Part shown: positions 25,300-35,485 of the stretch, piece after piece
Numbering within the stretch: the first letter of the stretch is position 1
How the letters are laid out: each line of letters starts with the position of its first letter
From: Dendrobium chrysotoxum
Lineage: Eukaryota > Streptophyta > Magnoliopsida > Asparagales > Orchidaceae
Assembly (NCBI GenBank): GCA_019925795.1
Contig: CM034311.1
Span: forward strand, 21,140,231 to 21,204,230
Length of the DNA: 64,000 nucleotides
Direction: 5' to 3'
The notes under the pieces: generated by a model
Databases searched by the model: none
What the model saw: only the letters and a program-made list of their open reading frames with translations
Told to the model about the DNA's origin: nothing
Made by a program: the position numbers and the translations under genes

Positions 25300-26770
25300 A
25301 TTCCAAAGTAGATCTCTCAACTTAAAGGATTTAAATACATATATATTATTTTAAAGTAAGTTTAAAATATATTTATAATATACATGAACTTATATATGTA
25401 TACACATAGATTTTAAATTTAAAAATACTTGAAAATATGGTTTGGGTAAGTTAAATATCTAAATGAGAGATCTACTGATCTACTAAGGTCATTTGAAAAT
25501 AAGTTTTTAATTTTTAAAATAATTAACTTAGTATTTAATTAGATATTAATTAAATACTAAAATAATTAAGTAATTAAAATAACTTTAAAATTAATCAAGT
25601 TTTAATCTCTGAAGTTAATTTCAAATTAAAGTGCTTAATTTTCTAAAAAAATTGATATATTATACTTATTTTTCTGATTTAAAATAAATTTATTATGAAT
25701 TTTTGAAGTTTAAATCATTTAAAAGGAATTTTTTTATTAATTTAAAATCTGTTAATGGTTAAAATAATTTTAAAATCAATTAATTTAAATCTTTAGAGTT
25801 TTCTGAAATTTTTAAAATTATTTAAACATATATATATATATGTATATATTAATTTTCAAAAGTATTTAAATTATTAATTATTAATTAAATATTATATAAT
25901 AATTAAATATTTAGTTAATTGAAATATAAGATATAATTTGAATTGATTTAATGTCAAAATTAGAATAATTTAAAAATAAATAATTAATTATTGGATATTA
26001 ATTAATTAAATTAATGAATATTAATTAATTATTAAAATATCATAAATCATTTAAATAATATTAAATAATTTAATTAGATTTTATTTGAATTTTCAAATAT
26101 TTTTAAGATTAATACTTAAAATTAAAATTAATTAGATATTAATGAATTATTTAAATACTTAAAATATTAAATGATATTTGAATATCTTAAATTAATTTCT
26201 AAGTTTAAAATATTTTAAATAATACCTAAAAAAAAATTTCTAATTAAAATTAACATTAGTTAAAATATTAAATCATTTAATATTAATTTAAGTAATAAAT
26301 TGTTTAATATTAAAAATATTAAAGATTATACATTAATTAAAGTTTTTAAAATTATTTAAAATTAATTAAAATTATAAACTATTTAATATTAATTAAAATA
26401 ATATTTAAATTGTAAAATTAATTAATTAATTTCAAAATAATTTTATAATATATATAAATATATATATATATTAATTTAAAATTAATTTCTATTTTTTTTT
26501 ATAATTTGAAATTAATTTTTAAAATAGAATTATAAATACTATAAAGTATTTTAATTATTATTTAATTAATATTTTAATTTTAAAATAATTAAAACTTAAT
26601 ATTTAAAATATATTTAGTATTCTTAAATTAATATTAATTTGAAATTAAAATATTAATTTTTTTGAAAATATTAATATATAATATATATATATTATTATTT
26701 AAAATTAATTTTTAATATTTATTTTAAAAGAAATAAAATTTTAAAAAAATTTTAAATTTGTTTAAACTTA
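25300..26770. repeat. AT-rich desert within LTR
   Basis: About 1.5 kb almost wholly of A and T, built from TTAATTAA/AATATTAA-like text with short TA runs. It ends abruptly at a GC-rich block. The same arrangement recurs at 39480-40378 and 62350-63915, so it belongs to the LTR and is not local drift. Confidence 0.8.
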
Positions 26771-26774
26771 AATT

Positions 26775-27060
26775 AAAGGGACGGCGGCGCCGGCGCCGGC
26801 GCAGGGACGCGTGGCGTCATCTGATTCGCGGGCTCAAAATCACGCGGCGACGGCAATCATTATTGCGCCGTCGCGCAATCATTGCAAATGATTGCAATGA
26901 CGGCCCGGGTCATTTCCACGGCGACTTATCCACGTCAGCCTGTTCTTCTGCCGTTGGATTCCCCGCTATAAAGAACGGACGGTTGAGATCAAGCCGTATG
27001 ATCTCTTGATGCAACGGATCGATGTATGCGGTTGGACGGACCGCGAGAAGGCTTAATCAA
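26775..27060. promoter_or_regulatory. GC island within LTR, candidate promoter region
   Basis: It opens with CGGCGGCGCCGGCGCCGGCG and stays GC-rich for nearly 300 bases after 1.5 kb of AT-rich DNA. It contains the inverted repeat GCAATCATT-gca-AATGATTGC (26875-26895). The corresponding islands of the other LTRs (about 40378-40720, 52600-52745, and 63915 onward) keep a CAATCATTG-like core. No start site can be assigned from sequence, so promoter function is inference. Confidence 0.45.
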
Positions 27061-28494
27061 CGGTCCAAAATGCGTCTAGTTACAGAACATTACGAATGAA
27101 CCCTAGAATGGGTTTTTCGTCTTGTTCTCTCGATCCGATGAACCAATCTTAATGAAATTTTAAACCTAGCTAACCTAAGTGAATAGAAATCATGTGGGTT
27201 ATTTAGTTGAGTTTAAAATGAACTTGGTAAAAAGTTAATTAACTCTAAAAATAGTGTCCTAGGGCTAGAGTTTTAGGAAGATTTACCGAGGGATTTGAAG
27301 GGGAAATGGTTTCTCTAAATCTGTGGTTTGTCCTCGTACAAATCTTCTGTTGAAGTCACGATCGAATCCTCTTTAGATCAAGTGAATGAAGACTTGGATG
27401 GATTGAGCTTGAGTTCGCCGGAGAGCTGCTGCCAATGAGGTTTGACGGTGGAGTTTTGGTCAGGAAGTATAGGGGAGTCTCTGGGGAGCTCAAGGAAGCA
27501 GGGGGTTGAGCTTGAAAGAACTGGAATGGTGAGAGAATGTAAGGGTTTGAATGATAGCTCTAATGAGGGTTTTCCCCCTATTCAAACGTCCTCTGATCGA
27601 ATGGAGGGTTAGGATTGCTTTGGGGAGCTCCTAAGATGCTGCCATCTATCCCTAGGGTGGTTGGGAGCAGAAGAATCAAATGACACAAGGACAAATGACA
27701 TGTAAAGGTCATTTTGTCCGTTTGTGGCCATGTGGAATGAATGAGAGCCATTGGATCTTGATCTAAGGGTTAAGATGAATTTTAGGAAGCTTCCAGAGTC
27801 TGTTCAAGCTGCTGGAGGGATTTAGATTAGAGGAGATTAGGCTTAGGAGGTCATTTGACCAACTTTGACCCCTCCTAATGCCTTATTTTGACTGCTTGAC
27901 TAGTCAACTTGACTAGTTGACTGATGAGGTGGCATGGGTGAAATGTTTGAACTGCTGGAATGTAATCTTGAGGGTTTGATAAGGTTTTAATTGGATTTAT
28001 TTGATGATTTGACTTAAACATAGAGTTTTGACCAAATCTTGTAAGTTGACTTGGTTGATATTAGCTTGGATTTGACTACCCAAGGTCTAAGGCATGCTTA
28101 AGCTAGGGATTAAAGTTGATTAAGGGTTTGAAAGTAATGCAAAAATCATGGAATAGGGATTTAAATGAAGGTTGGCTTCATGAGTTCCCTCCTTATGCTA
28201 GAGTTGACCATTTGACTAGTCAACCTGCCATGTGGACTGATGAGGTGGCATGATAGGATGCCTTGAGTTGATAGGGAGGCTTTGGAGGGGATTCAATGTT
28301 CAAGGGTTAGAGATTTGAATGCATTTACATGCATAAAAGGAAGTTTGACCAAATTCTCAAAGCTTGACCAAGTCAAACCTATGTGGTTTAACATTAAATG
28401 AATTTGAACATTTTTGAATCACCACATGGAATAGGTTTAAGAATTTGATGAGCTTGATTGGTCCAAATGGGTTAGATTAAACCATATGAACCCC

Positions 28495-29345
28495 TAAAGG
28501 TTATTGGGTCAACCTAGGTTGACTTGGTCAACATAGATTGACTTGGTCAACCAGGTTAACCCAGGATATGGGGCAGGATTGAACATGTTTTTTTAGTATT
28601 TGAAGTCTGGTGAAAGTGGTTTTAGGGTTTAAATAGGTCATCTAGATCAAATGACCTATTTAGGCCCTTAATGGGTCATTGGGTCAACCTAGGTGGACTT
28701 GGTCAACCAGGTTAACCCAAGGGCTAGAAGTGGGCTCAAAAGATCTGGTTTGATGTTTGGAGTCTAGTGGATATATTTCTGGGATTTAAATAGGTTATTT
28801 GGATCAAATGACCCATTTAGGCACTTAATGGGCCTAATGGGTCAACTGGGTTGACTTAGTCAACCAAGTTGACCCAGGGTCAAGGATTGGGTCCAACCAG
28901 TTCAGAATGACATTCTGAGTCTACTGGTGGTGGTCTCAAGGTTTGGAAAAGTCATTTGGTCAAAATGACCTATTTGGGCCCTTAATGGGCCTTTTAGGTC
29001 AACCCTAGTTGACTTGGTCAACCAGGTGGGTCCAGGGCCTGGAAATGGGCTCAACATATTTGGTTTGATATTTGGAGACCAATGGAGGTGGTCCCAAGGT
29101 CTGAGGAGGTCATTTGGTCAAAATGACCTGTTTTGACCCTAAAGGGCCTGTTTGGTCAACCTGGTTGACTTGGTCAACCAAATTGACCCAGGGGATGGTT
29201 TTGGGTTCAATAGATTGGGTTTGATATTTGAAACTTGCTGGAGGTGGTTGCATTTGATTTGGAGCTCATTTGGTTCAAATAACCATTTAGATCCCATAGG
29301 GGTATTTTGGTCATTTTGACCCTTGGTCAACTAGGGGTCAAATTG
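28495..29345. repeat. Tandem array of roughly 150-180-bp units rich in GGTTGAC/GTCAACC palindromes
   Basis: About five or six units each hold GGTTGACTTGGTCAACC-type palindromes and an AGGTCATTT-ggtca-AAATGACCT inverted repeat (perfect at 29107-29129). TTGACY is the core W-box recognised by plant WRKY factors. Matching arrays lie at 42005-42840 and 51185-51740 in the related LTRs. Confidence 0.85.
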
Positions 29346-29739
29346 AGTCCAACAAAATGCAGTTTATTGATCAATGAGTCATAATCAATGGTCTGGAAGT
29401 GATTTGGAGCTTTGGAGAAAGCTCCAGGGTCAAAATCCACTGGATGGCAGGTCCAGTGGCATAAACTGTAAATATTTGAAGGTTTTACAGCCTTTGGAAT
29501 TCAATTCAGTTTCTGGGGTTAGAGACCTCAGAATTAGCTCAAATTTGGAGGGTTGCCTCTAGAGACATATCAAATTAGTCTGGAATTGATAGACCTTGAA
29601 TCAGAGGTCATTTGATAGGATTTTGAAATGTTCAAAGATTCACTGGAAAAGGCTTTCAGGACTTAGACCTTTGGCCTTGGAATTTGATCTGGATTTTTGG
29701 TTTTGAGCTGGGTTTTGATTTTGAATGATAGGGTTTGAA

Positions 29740-29788
29740 CTATCTAAATCATTTACAATCATTTGGATGATTGTAAATGATTAAATAG
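29740..29788. repeat. Conserved hairpin in LTR (16-bp perfect stem)
   Basis: AATCATTTACAATCAT (29747-29762) and its exact reverse complement (29767-29782) flank a 4-base TTGG loop, with imperfect extension outward. The equivalent position in the second LTR (43229-43277) folds similarly, and the solo LTR has a shorter version (50799-50833). Confidence 0.85.
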
Positions 29789-29939
29789 GATTAAAGTCAG
29801 GTCAGAGGCTGGAGCAACTAAATCTGGGTTGTTTAAAGGTCAGGATTGATCAGTGATTTGAATTGACTTAAACTCTGAATTGATTTGAGTCTTGAATAGA
29901 TTAATTTAAAGTCTGGGTTGGTCTGGAGTTTGAATAAAT

Positions 29940-30490
29940 TTGAGATCTGGATAGATCTAAGATCTTAAAAGAATCCTAAGACCTAGATTGATCTAGAATC
30001 TGGATAGATCTAGAATATGGGTAGATCCTAGGATTTAAAGTCTGGAAGAATCCTTGGATCTAGAATAGATCTTGGTGGGGGGGGGGGGGTCTAAAATCCA
30101 GGAAACATCCTAAAGCTTAGGATCTGGGAAAATCCTAAGATTTGGAAGAATCCTAGGATCTAGGAATCCTAAGATTTGGGATCTAGAATGATCCTAGGCT
30201 TTAAATGAATTTGAAGGAGTCTTAGGGTCTAGAGTAGATCCTATAGACTGAAGTCTAGGAAGATCTCAGTATCTATGAGTCTTAGGATCTGGGGTCTAGA
30301 ATAGTCTTAGAGTCTAGAAGAATCCTAGGATCTAGGTTCTAGGAGGATCCTAAGGTCTAGATGGATTTAAAGGAATCCTAGGGTCTAGAATAAATCCTAG
30401 GATCTAAGAAGATCATATGATCTAGAGTTTGGCAGAATCCTAGAGTCTAGAATAGATCCTGGGGTCTGAAGTCTAGGAGGATCCTAGAGT
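29940..30490. repeat. Degenerate GATCTAG/GATCCTAG short tandem repeats
   Basis: Dozens of imperfect units such as GGATCTAGAATAGATCCTAG occur, with irregular spacing. A run of 13 Gs lies at 30077-30089. The related LTR has a shorter version at 43430-43700. Length difference in this array explains part of the size gap between LTRs. Confidence 0.8.
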
Positions 30491-30643
30491 CTAGGTTAGT
30501 CCGAAGTTTGATTGAGTTGAGTTTTAAAATTAATATGTGATTAAATCAATTTGAGTCTGGATTAATTTTTAAAGCCTGGATTGATCTAAGATCAGCTTGA
30601 TCCTAGGGTCAAAATTAATCTTTAAGGATTGGAATGGTCCTAC

Positions 30644-30667
30644 TGACCTCATACAAAAATGAGGTCA
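30644..30667. repeat. LTR-terminal palindrome
   Basis: TGACCTCAT-acaaaa-ATGAGGTCA, two 9-bp arms with a 6-base loop, lies 3 bases inside the LTR end. The solo LTR has the same palindrome at 50590-50613, whereas the LTR ending at 43836 has mutations in both arms. Confidence 0.9.
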
Positions 30668-30670
30668 ACA

Positions 30671-30719
30671 AATGGACCCCCAATATGTGTAATAGAATGT
30701 AATTCTATTGCACATATTG
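30671..30719 (-). promoter_or_regulatory. Candidate polypurine tract and adjoining hairpin beside the 3' LTR
   Basis: On the sense strand, ATTGGGGGTCCATT directly precedes the LTR start and is the only purine-rich run there, so it is a candidate plus-strand primer. Immediately upstream, CAATATGTGTAATAGAAT and its near-perfect reverse complement (one mismatch in 18, 3-base loop) form a hairpin at 30681-30719. Confidence 0.6.
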
Positions 30720-33066
30720 ACGTTGACCGAATAGAATGGTCAAGTCTGGAGTTTTGATCCTATGGAAAAGAAAAGTCTATCCTTGGGGAATCGAGGTTTT
30801 ACTTGATTCTAGGGTAGTGCCACGGAGGGCGTACTCTACCACTAGTGGGTTTGGTCCTAAGGGAAAGGAATAGTCTATCCCTAAAGGAGAAGAAAGTCTG
30901 CAGTATCGTATAGGAAGGAAAAACTTCTAACTATGAAGGATTGAATCTAGATTTGATTCTAAGAAAAAGGTAAGTCTAACCTTAGAAGATTAAATTTGAA
31001 ATTATACTAGGGTAGTGCTGGGGGCAGTATACTCTACCACTAGTAGATCTAATCCTAAAGGAAGGGAAGGAATCCTATCCTTACAGGAAAAGAAGACCTG
31101 GGCCACTGTATAGGAAGGATGAACTCTTAACTATAAAGGATCGAATTTAGATTTAATTCTAAGGGAAAGGAAATCCTATCCCTAGAGGATTGAGTCTTGA
31201 AATGATACTAAGGTAGTGCTGGGGACAGTGTGCTCTACCACTAGTAGATCTAGTCATAAGGGAAGAAAAGGAGGTTGAGTGGTTGTATAGAAAGAAGGAA
31301 CTTCTAGCTACAGGGGACCGAGTCTGGATTTTGATTCTAAGGAAAGGGAAAACCTAACCCTAGAGAAATGAATTTGAAATGGTACTAGGGTAGTGCTGGG
31401 GATAGCGTACTCTATCACTTGTAGATCTAAGCCTAGTGGAAGGGAGGGAAACCTACACCTAAAGGAAAAGAGGGTCTGGATGATCGTATATGAAGGAAGA
31501 ATTCCTAGCTATAGAGGATCAAGTTTGAATTTTGATACTAGGGCAGTGCCATGAAGGGCGTACTCTGCCACTAGTAGATCTAATCCTAAGGGAAGGAAGA
31601 AGAACCTAGCCGAAAAGAAAAGAAAGCTTGATTGAGATTGATTCCAGGACGGTGCCATAGAGGACTTACTCCATCACTAGGAAGTCTAATCCCAAGGGAA
31701 GGAAGGAGAACCTACCCTAAGAAAGAGGGAATTGGATTTTGGAATTAAACCCAGGACGATGCCACAGAGGACCTACTCCATCACTGGGGAGTCTAATCCT
31801 ATGAGAAGGAGAAGAACCTACCCTAAGGAAGAGAGAACTAGATTTTAAAATTTGAAATTGATTCCAGGACGGTGCCACAGGAGACTTATTCCATCACTAG
31901 GGAGTCTGATCCTAAAAGAAGGAGAATACTTGCTCTGAGGAAAAGAGAACTAGATGATCTCATAGGAAGGTGGTATTACTTCCTATAGGAGATCAGACTT
32001 AAAGTTTTAAAATTTGAAACTAGAATGGTGCCGTAGAGGGCGTTATCCATCACTAGTAGATCTAATCCTAAGGAAAGAAAGCATGATAACTCACATCTGT
32101 CCTTAAGGAAAAGAAGACTAGAGGACCCTGAGGGAAGGAAGCATTGCTTCATACAGAATTGGGTCTAGATTTTAAACCTAGGATGGTGCCACAGATGGCG
32201 TGCTCCACCACTAAAAAATCTAATCCTAAGGAAAGAAAGTACGATGACTCACATCTATCCTTAAGGAGAAGAAAACCAGAAGAAGCTAGTATGGTGCCAT
32301 AAAGGGCGTACTCCACCACTAGCGGGTCTAATCCTAAGGAAAGAAAGCACGAGGACTCATATCTAACCTTAAGGAAAGGAGGTTGGATGATCCTGTGAGA
32401 AGGAAGCATTGCTTCGCACAGAATCGGGTCTGGAGTGATCATATGTAAAGGAAACTTGCTTTACACAGAGGATCTGGTCTGGAATGATCGTATGTGAAGG
32501 ACACTTGCTTCACACAGAGGATCGAGTCTGGATGATCACATATAGAGGAACTTGCTCTATACAGAAGATCGAGTCTGGAATGATCATATGTGAAGGAAAC
32601 TTACTTCACACAAAGGATCGAGTCTGGAATGATCATATGTGAAGGAAACTTGCTTCACACAGAGGATCAATTCTGGAATGATCGTATGTGAAGGAAACTT
32701 GCTTCATACAGAGGATCGAGTCTGGAATGATCGTATGTGAAGGAAACTTGCTTAACACAAAGGATTGGATCTGGATTCTGGAATTTAAATTTGAATTCAA
32801 AGGGTTGTTTGAATTTGAATTAATTATGTTTTAAATTTGAAGATATCTGAGTTTAAATTTTGATTTGAATTGATTTTGAATTTGAGGAATTCAAAATTTG
32901 ATTTGATTTTGATTTGTTTGGGTTTGATATTATTTTGAACTTGATTCAATTTGATTTTAAATTTCAAAGGTTTTGAGATTTGATTTTGAATTTGAAAAAC
33001 TTGGACAAAATTGAGTTGAATAGATTCAAAATTTGAAAATTTTATTGATTCGAAATTCGAGCTACA
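30720..33066 (-). repeat. Element A 3' untranslated region with tandem repeats
   Basis: This lies between the integrase stop and the 3' LTR. It contains a diverged array whose units share GTAGTGCC...GTACTCTACCACTAGTAGATC and TAATCCTAAGGRAAGG. Spacing is about 190 bases at 30814-31400 and nearer 110 further on. A compact 49-bp array (32435-32775) follows, then a TTTGAATT-rich low-complexity stretch (32776-33035). Tandem arrays in this position are a known trait of Ogre-type elements. Confidence 0.8.
32435..32775. repeat. 49-bp tandem array, about seven units
   Basis: Units begin TGATCRTATGTGAAGG near 32435, 32484, 32533, 32580, 32629, 32678 and 32727. Most hold the small inverted repeat GTGAAG-gaaactt-GCTTCAC. 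Units are much more alike than those of the flanking array, so this expansion is younger. Confidence 0.88.
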
Positions 33067-35352
33067 TCAAGCATAATATTTTTTCAGGAATTGCCCGTTT
33101 ACAAGAAGCATTGGATGATCTCCTTTACAATCCACTAGCTGATACGAGCCTCCTTCGTAGACTATTTCCACTACAAAGGGTCCTTCCCAGGTTGGTTCAA
33201 ACTTACCGCCGAGCTTTCAGTGGGCTAAGATAGGCCTCCGAAGAACCAAGACCAAGTCGCCTACTTATCATGAGCTTGAACCATTCTGGCTTTATAGAGT
33301 TTTAGATTTTGCTGGGCTTGGAGACGACGTTCTTCAAGGCCCTCAAGTTCTTCAAGTCGAAGTTGTACATTCTGTTCTGTTGTGATCTGATTCTGGACTG
33401 CAGTTCTGAGCGAAGGGATTTGAATTTCCAGAGGGAGTACGGCCTCGGACCCATACACTAGTGCAAACGGTGTGGATTGGGTCGAGGTTTGATATGTGGT
33501 CATGTAGGCCCACAAAGCTTCCACCAACCTCTCATCCCACTAACGTTTATTGTCATCCAGGGTCTTTTTGATGATTTGTACCAGAGTCTTATTGAAGGCC
33601 TCAGCCAATCCATTAGCCCATGGGTAATAGATCGTTGAGTATCTCCAATCAATACCGTGGCAACTTGCAAAGTTATTGATTTTTGTAGACTTGAAAGCGG
33701 ACCCATTATCGGATATGATTCTGCGAGGCACGCTGAATCGATATACGATATGGTCGCGAAAGAATTTCATTACATGATACGATGTTACATTTCTTAGTGG
33801 AACTGCTTCTGCCCACTTTGAAAAGTAATCAGTCGCTGCTAAGATGAAGCGATGACCTCTTGAAGAAGGAGGGTCAATTGGTCCGATGATATTTGTGCCC
33901 CAACTTTTAAAGGGCTACGAGGCTATCGTAGGATGCAACACATTAGGCGGCTGATGTAAAACCACACCATGAATCTGGCATTGATAACAATATTTTGCAA
34001 TTTTCATACAATCGTCAATCATCATAGGCCAGTAGTAGCCAAGTCTTTTGATTTTCATTTTCATCTTAGGACCCGATTGATGAGCACCGCACAGTCTAGC
34101 ATGGACTTCATTAACGATCTTCAGGGCCTCTCATTTGTCTAAACAACGGAGCCACATCTGATCGAACGATCATCAGTACAACGTATCGTTGACTAGTGCA
34201 TATGATAGGGCACGTTTCTTGATTTGATTGGCAAGAGATCTGTCGTGGGGAAGCTTGCCTTCTTGCAGATATTTAATTATTGGTTGTCTCCAATCTTCTT
34301 CTTCATCAACTGCTGAAGATGTAGAAAGGATCTGGGAAGATTGTTGGTTAAGGTACTCAATGTCTACAGGGGACATGACTTGACGACCCTGAACTTCTAT
34401 AGGGATGAAGTCTTCTTCTAGGCAAGCAAATTCCTTTGCAAGCTTTGCTAGGGCATCCGCCGAGGAATTGCTTCCATGAGGAACCCTATACATAGTTACA
34501 ATGGGAATTTTCTCGAGCAGGTGCATTGTGTATTGGTGATATTTCAGGAGTTTAGGATTCAAGACCTTATAGGTCCCTGCAACTTGATTGATCACCAGTT
34601 AAGAGTCACCATAGATCTTAATCTCTTTAATCTCCATTAGGATTGCAAGTTCCAAACCAGTTATCAAAGCTTCGTACTCAGCTTCATTGTTCGTACAAGG
34701 TTCTGATAAATAGTAGGAAAAGTGCATCATTCCCTTATCCGGTGTTATGAAAACCAGACCGACTCCGGCTTTTCCAGGAATAATGGATTGAGGTGTTTTG
34801 CCCCGTTGAGAAGACGCTGCACCATCAAAATACATTTCCCAGGTTTGAGTATTGGATTCCTCAAAACTCATGATTTGCTCGTTAGGTAAATCATCATTTA
34901 GAGGAGATTCCGCCGGTAGCGGGTGTGCCGCAAGGAAGTCGGCGATGGCCTGCCCTTTCATAGCACGCAGGGGAATGAAAGTGATTTCAAATTACAGTAA
35001 TATTATAGACCAACGAGCCAGACGTCCTGACAACGTGGGCTGGGTCATAAGATATTGCAAGGGGTTGACACTGAAAATCAGACTGACTTGATGAGAAAGC
35101 ATGTAATGTCTTAATTTTTGTGCTGCAAAGACTAAGGCAAGGCAATATTTTTCAATTGCATGATAACGGATTTTCGTTGGAAGTAATCTCCGACTCAGGT
35201 AGTAGAGGGCATTCTCTTTCACATCATCATTGATTTGAGCTAGAAGAGCCCCAAGAGATTCGTCAAGGGCTACAGTGTAAAGGATTAAAGGTCTCCCTAG
35301 AATGGGGGCTGCCAAAACTGGAGGATTTGTCAGGTATTGTTTGATATTTTTA
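33067..35352 (-). pseudogene. Element A pol remnant: RNase H, archaeal-type RNase H, integrase
   Basis: The 3' two-thirds of pol. It begins abruptly at the end of reverse transcriptase (LKNIKQYLTNPPVLAAP, near 35350). The connection RNase H follows (YYLSRRLLPTKIRYHAIEK, SGRLARWSI, to 34992). Next is a second, archaeal-like RNase H (MYFDGAASSQRGK, NNEAEYEALITGLELA, SSADALAKLA), with a premature stop after IYGDS near 34600. Integrase has an HHCC finger (H, H, CYQC; around 34110-33980), a DDE core (ATDYFSKW, SDNGSAF, GLAEAFNK) and a C-terminal TPFALVYGSEAVLP motif. The stop is at 33067. Several in-frame stops inactivate it. The polymerase palm with the YxDD box is absent, lost at the junction with the nested LTR. 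Dual RNase H marks the Tat lineage. Confidence 0.88.
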
Positions 35353-35467
35353 AGTTGGCCACACTCACCCAAGAGAGAAATGGATAGAGGGACCAACAGA
35401 AGAAAGGTAGTCAAAAATATCGATGCAATAAAATTTATATTACTATTAAAGATGGAGAGAGAGACTT

Positions 35468-35485
35468 TCCCCAGCAGAGTCGCCA
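35468..35485 (-). promoter_or_regulatory. Primer binding site of element B
   Basis: The sense strand reads TGGCGACTCTGCTGGGGA, the familiar tRNA-complementary primer site of Ogre/Tat elements. It starts 8 bases after the LTR end at 35494. The same 8-base spacing occurs in element A. Confidence 0.85.

Larger units (their letters stand above)
21375..30670 (-). repeat. Element A 3' LTR (about 9.3 kb)
   Basis: In the sense (minus) direction it starts TGTTGACCTCATTTTTGTAT at 30670 and ends ...CAATCACA at 21375, giving TG...CA ends. It aligns from end to end with 35494-43836 and with 58398-64000. Inside, reading left to right: a conserved block at 23690-23790, a conserved block at 23930-24030, an extreme AT-rich stretch (25300-26770), a GC island (26775-27060), a W-box-like tandem array (28495-29345), a hairpin (29740-29788) and GATCCTAG-type repeats (29940-30490). 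An LTR above 9 kb is far longer than usual for plants; well-known Ogre LTRs are about 5-6 kb. Confidence 0.82.

Noticed and set aside
26758..27009. Arg-rich open frame in the GC island (and a similar one at 40399-40648)
   Set aside because: It arises from CGG/CGC repeats within the LTR and is not kept in the other LTR copies.
32435..32775. Regularly spaced 49-bp repeats resembling a CRISPR array at first sight
   Set aside because: Units are contiguous with no unique spacers, and the context is a plant retrotransposon 3' UTR.
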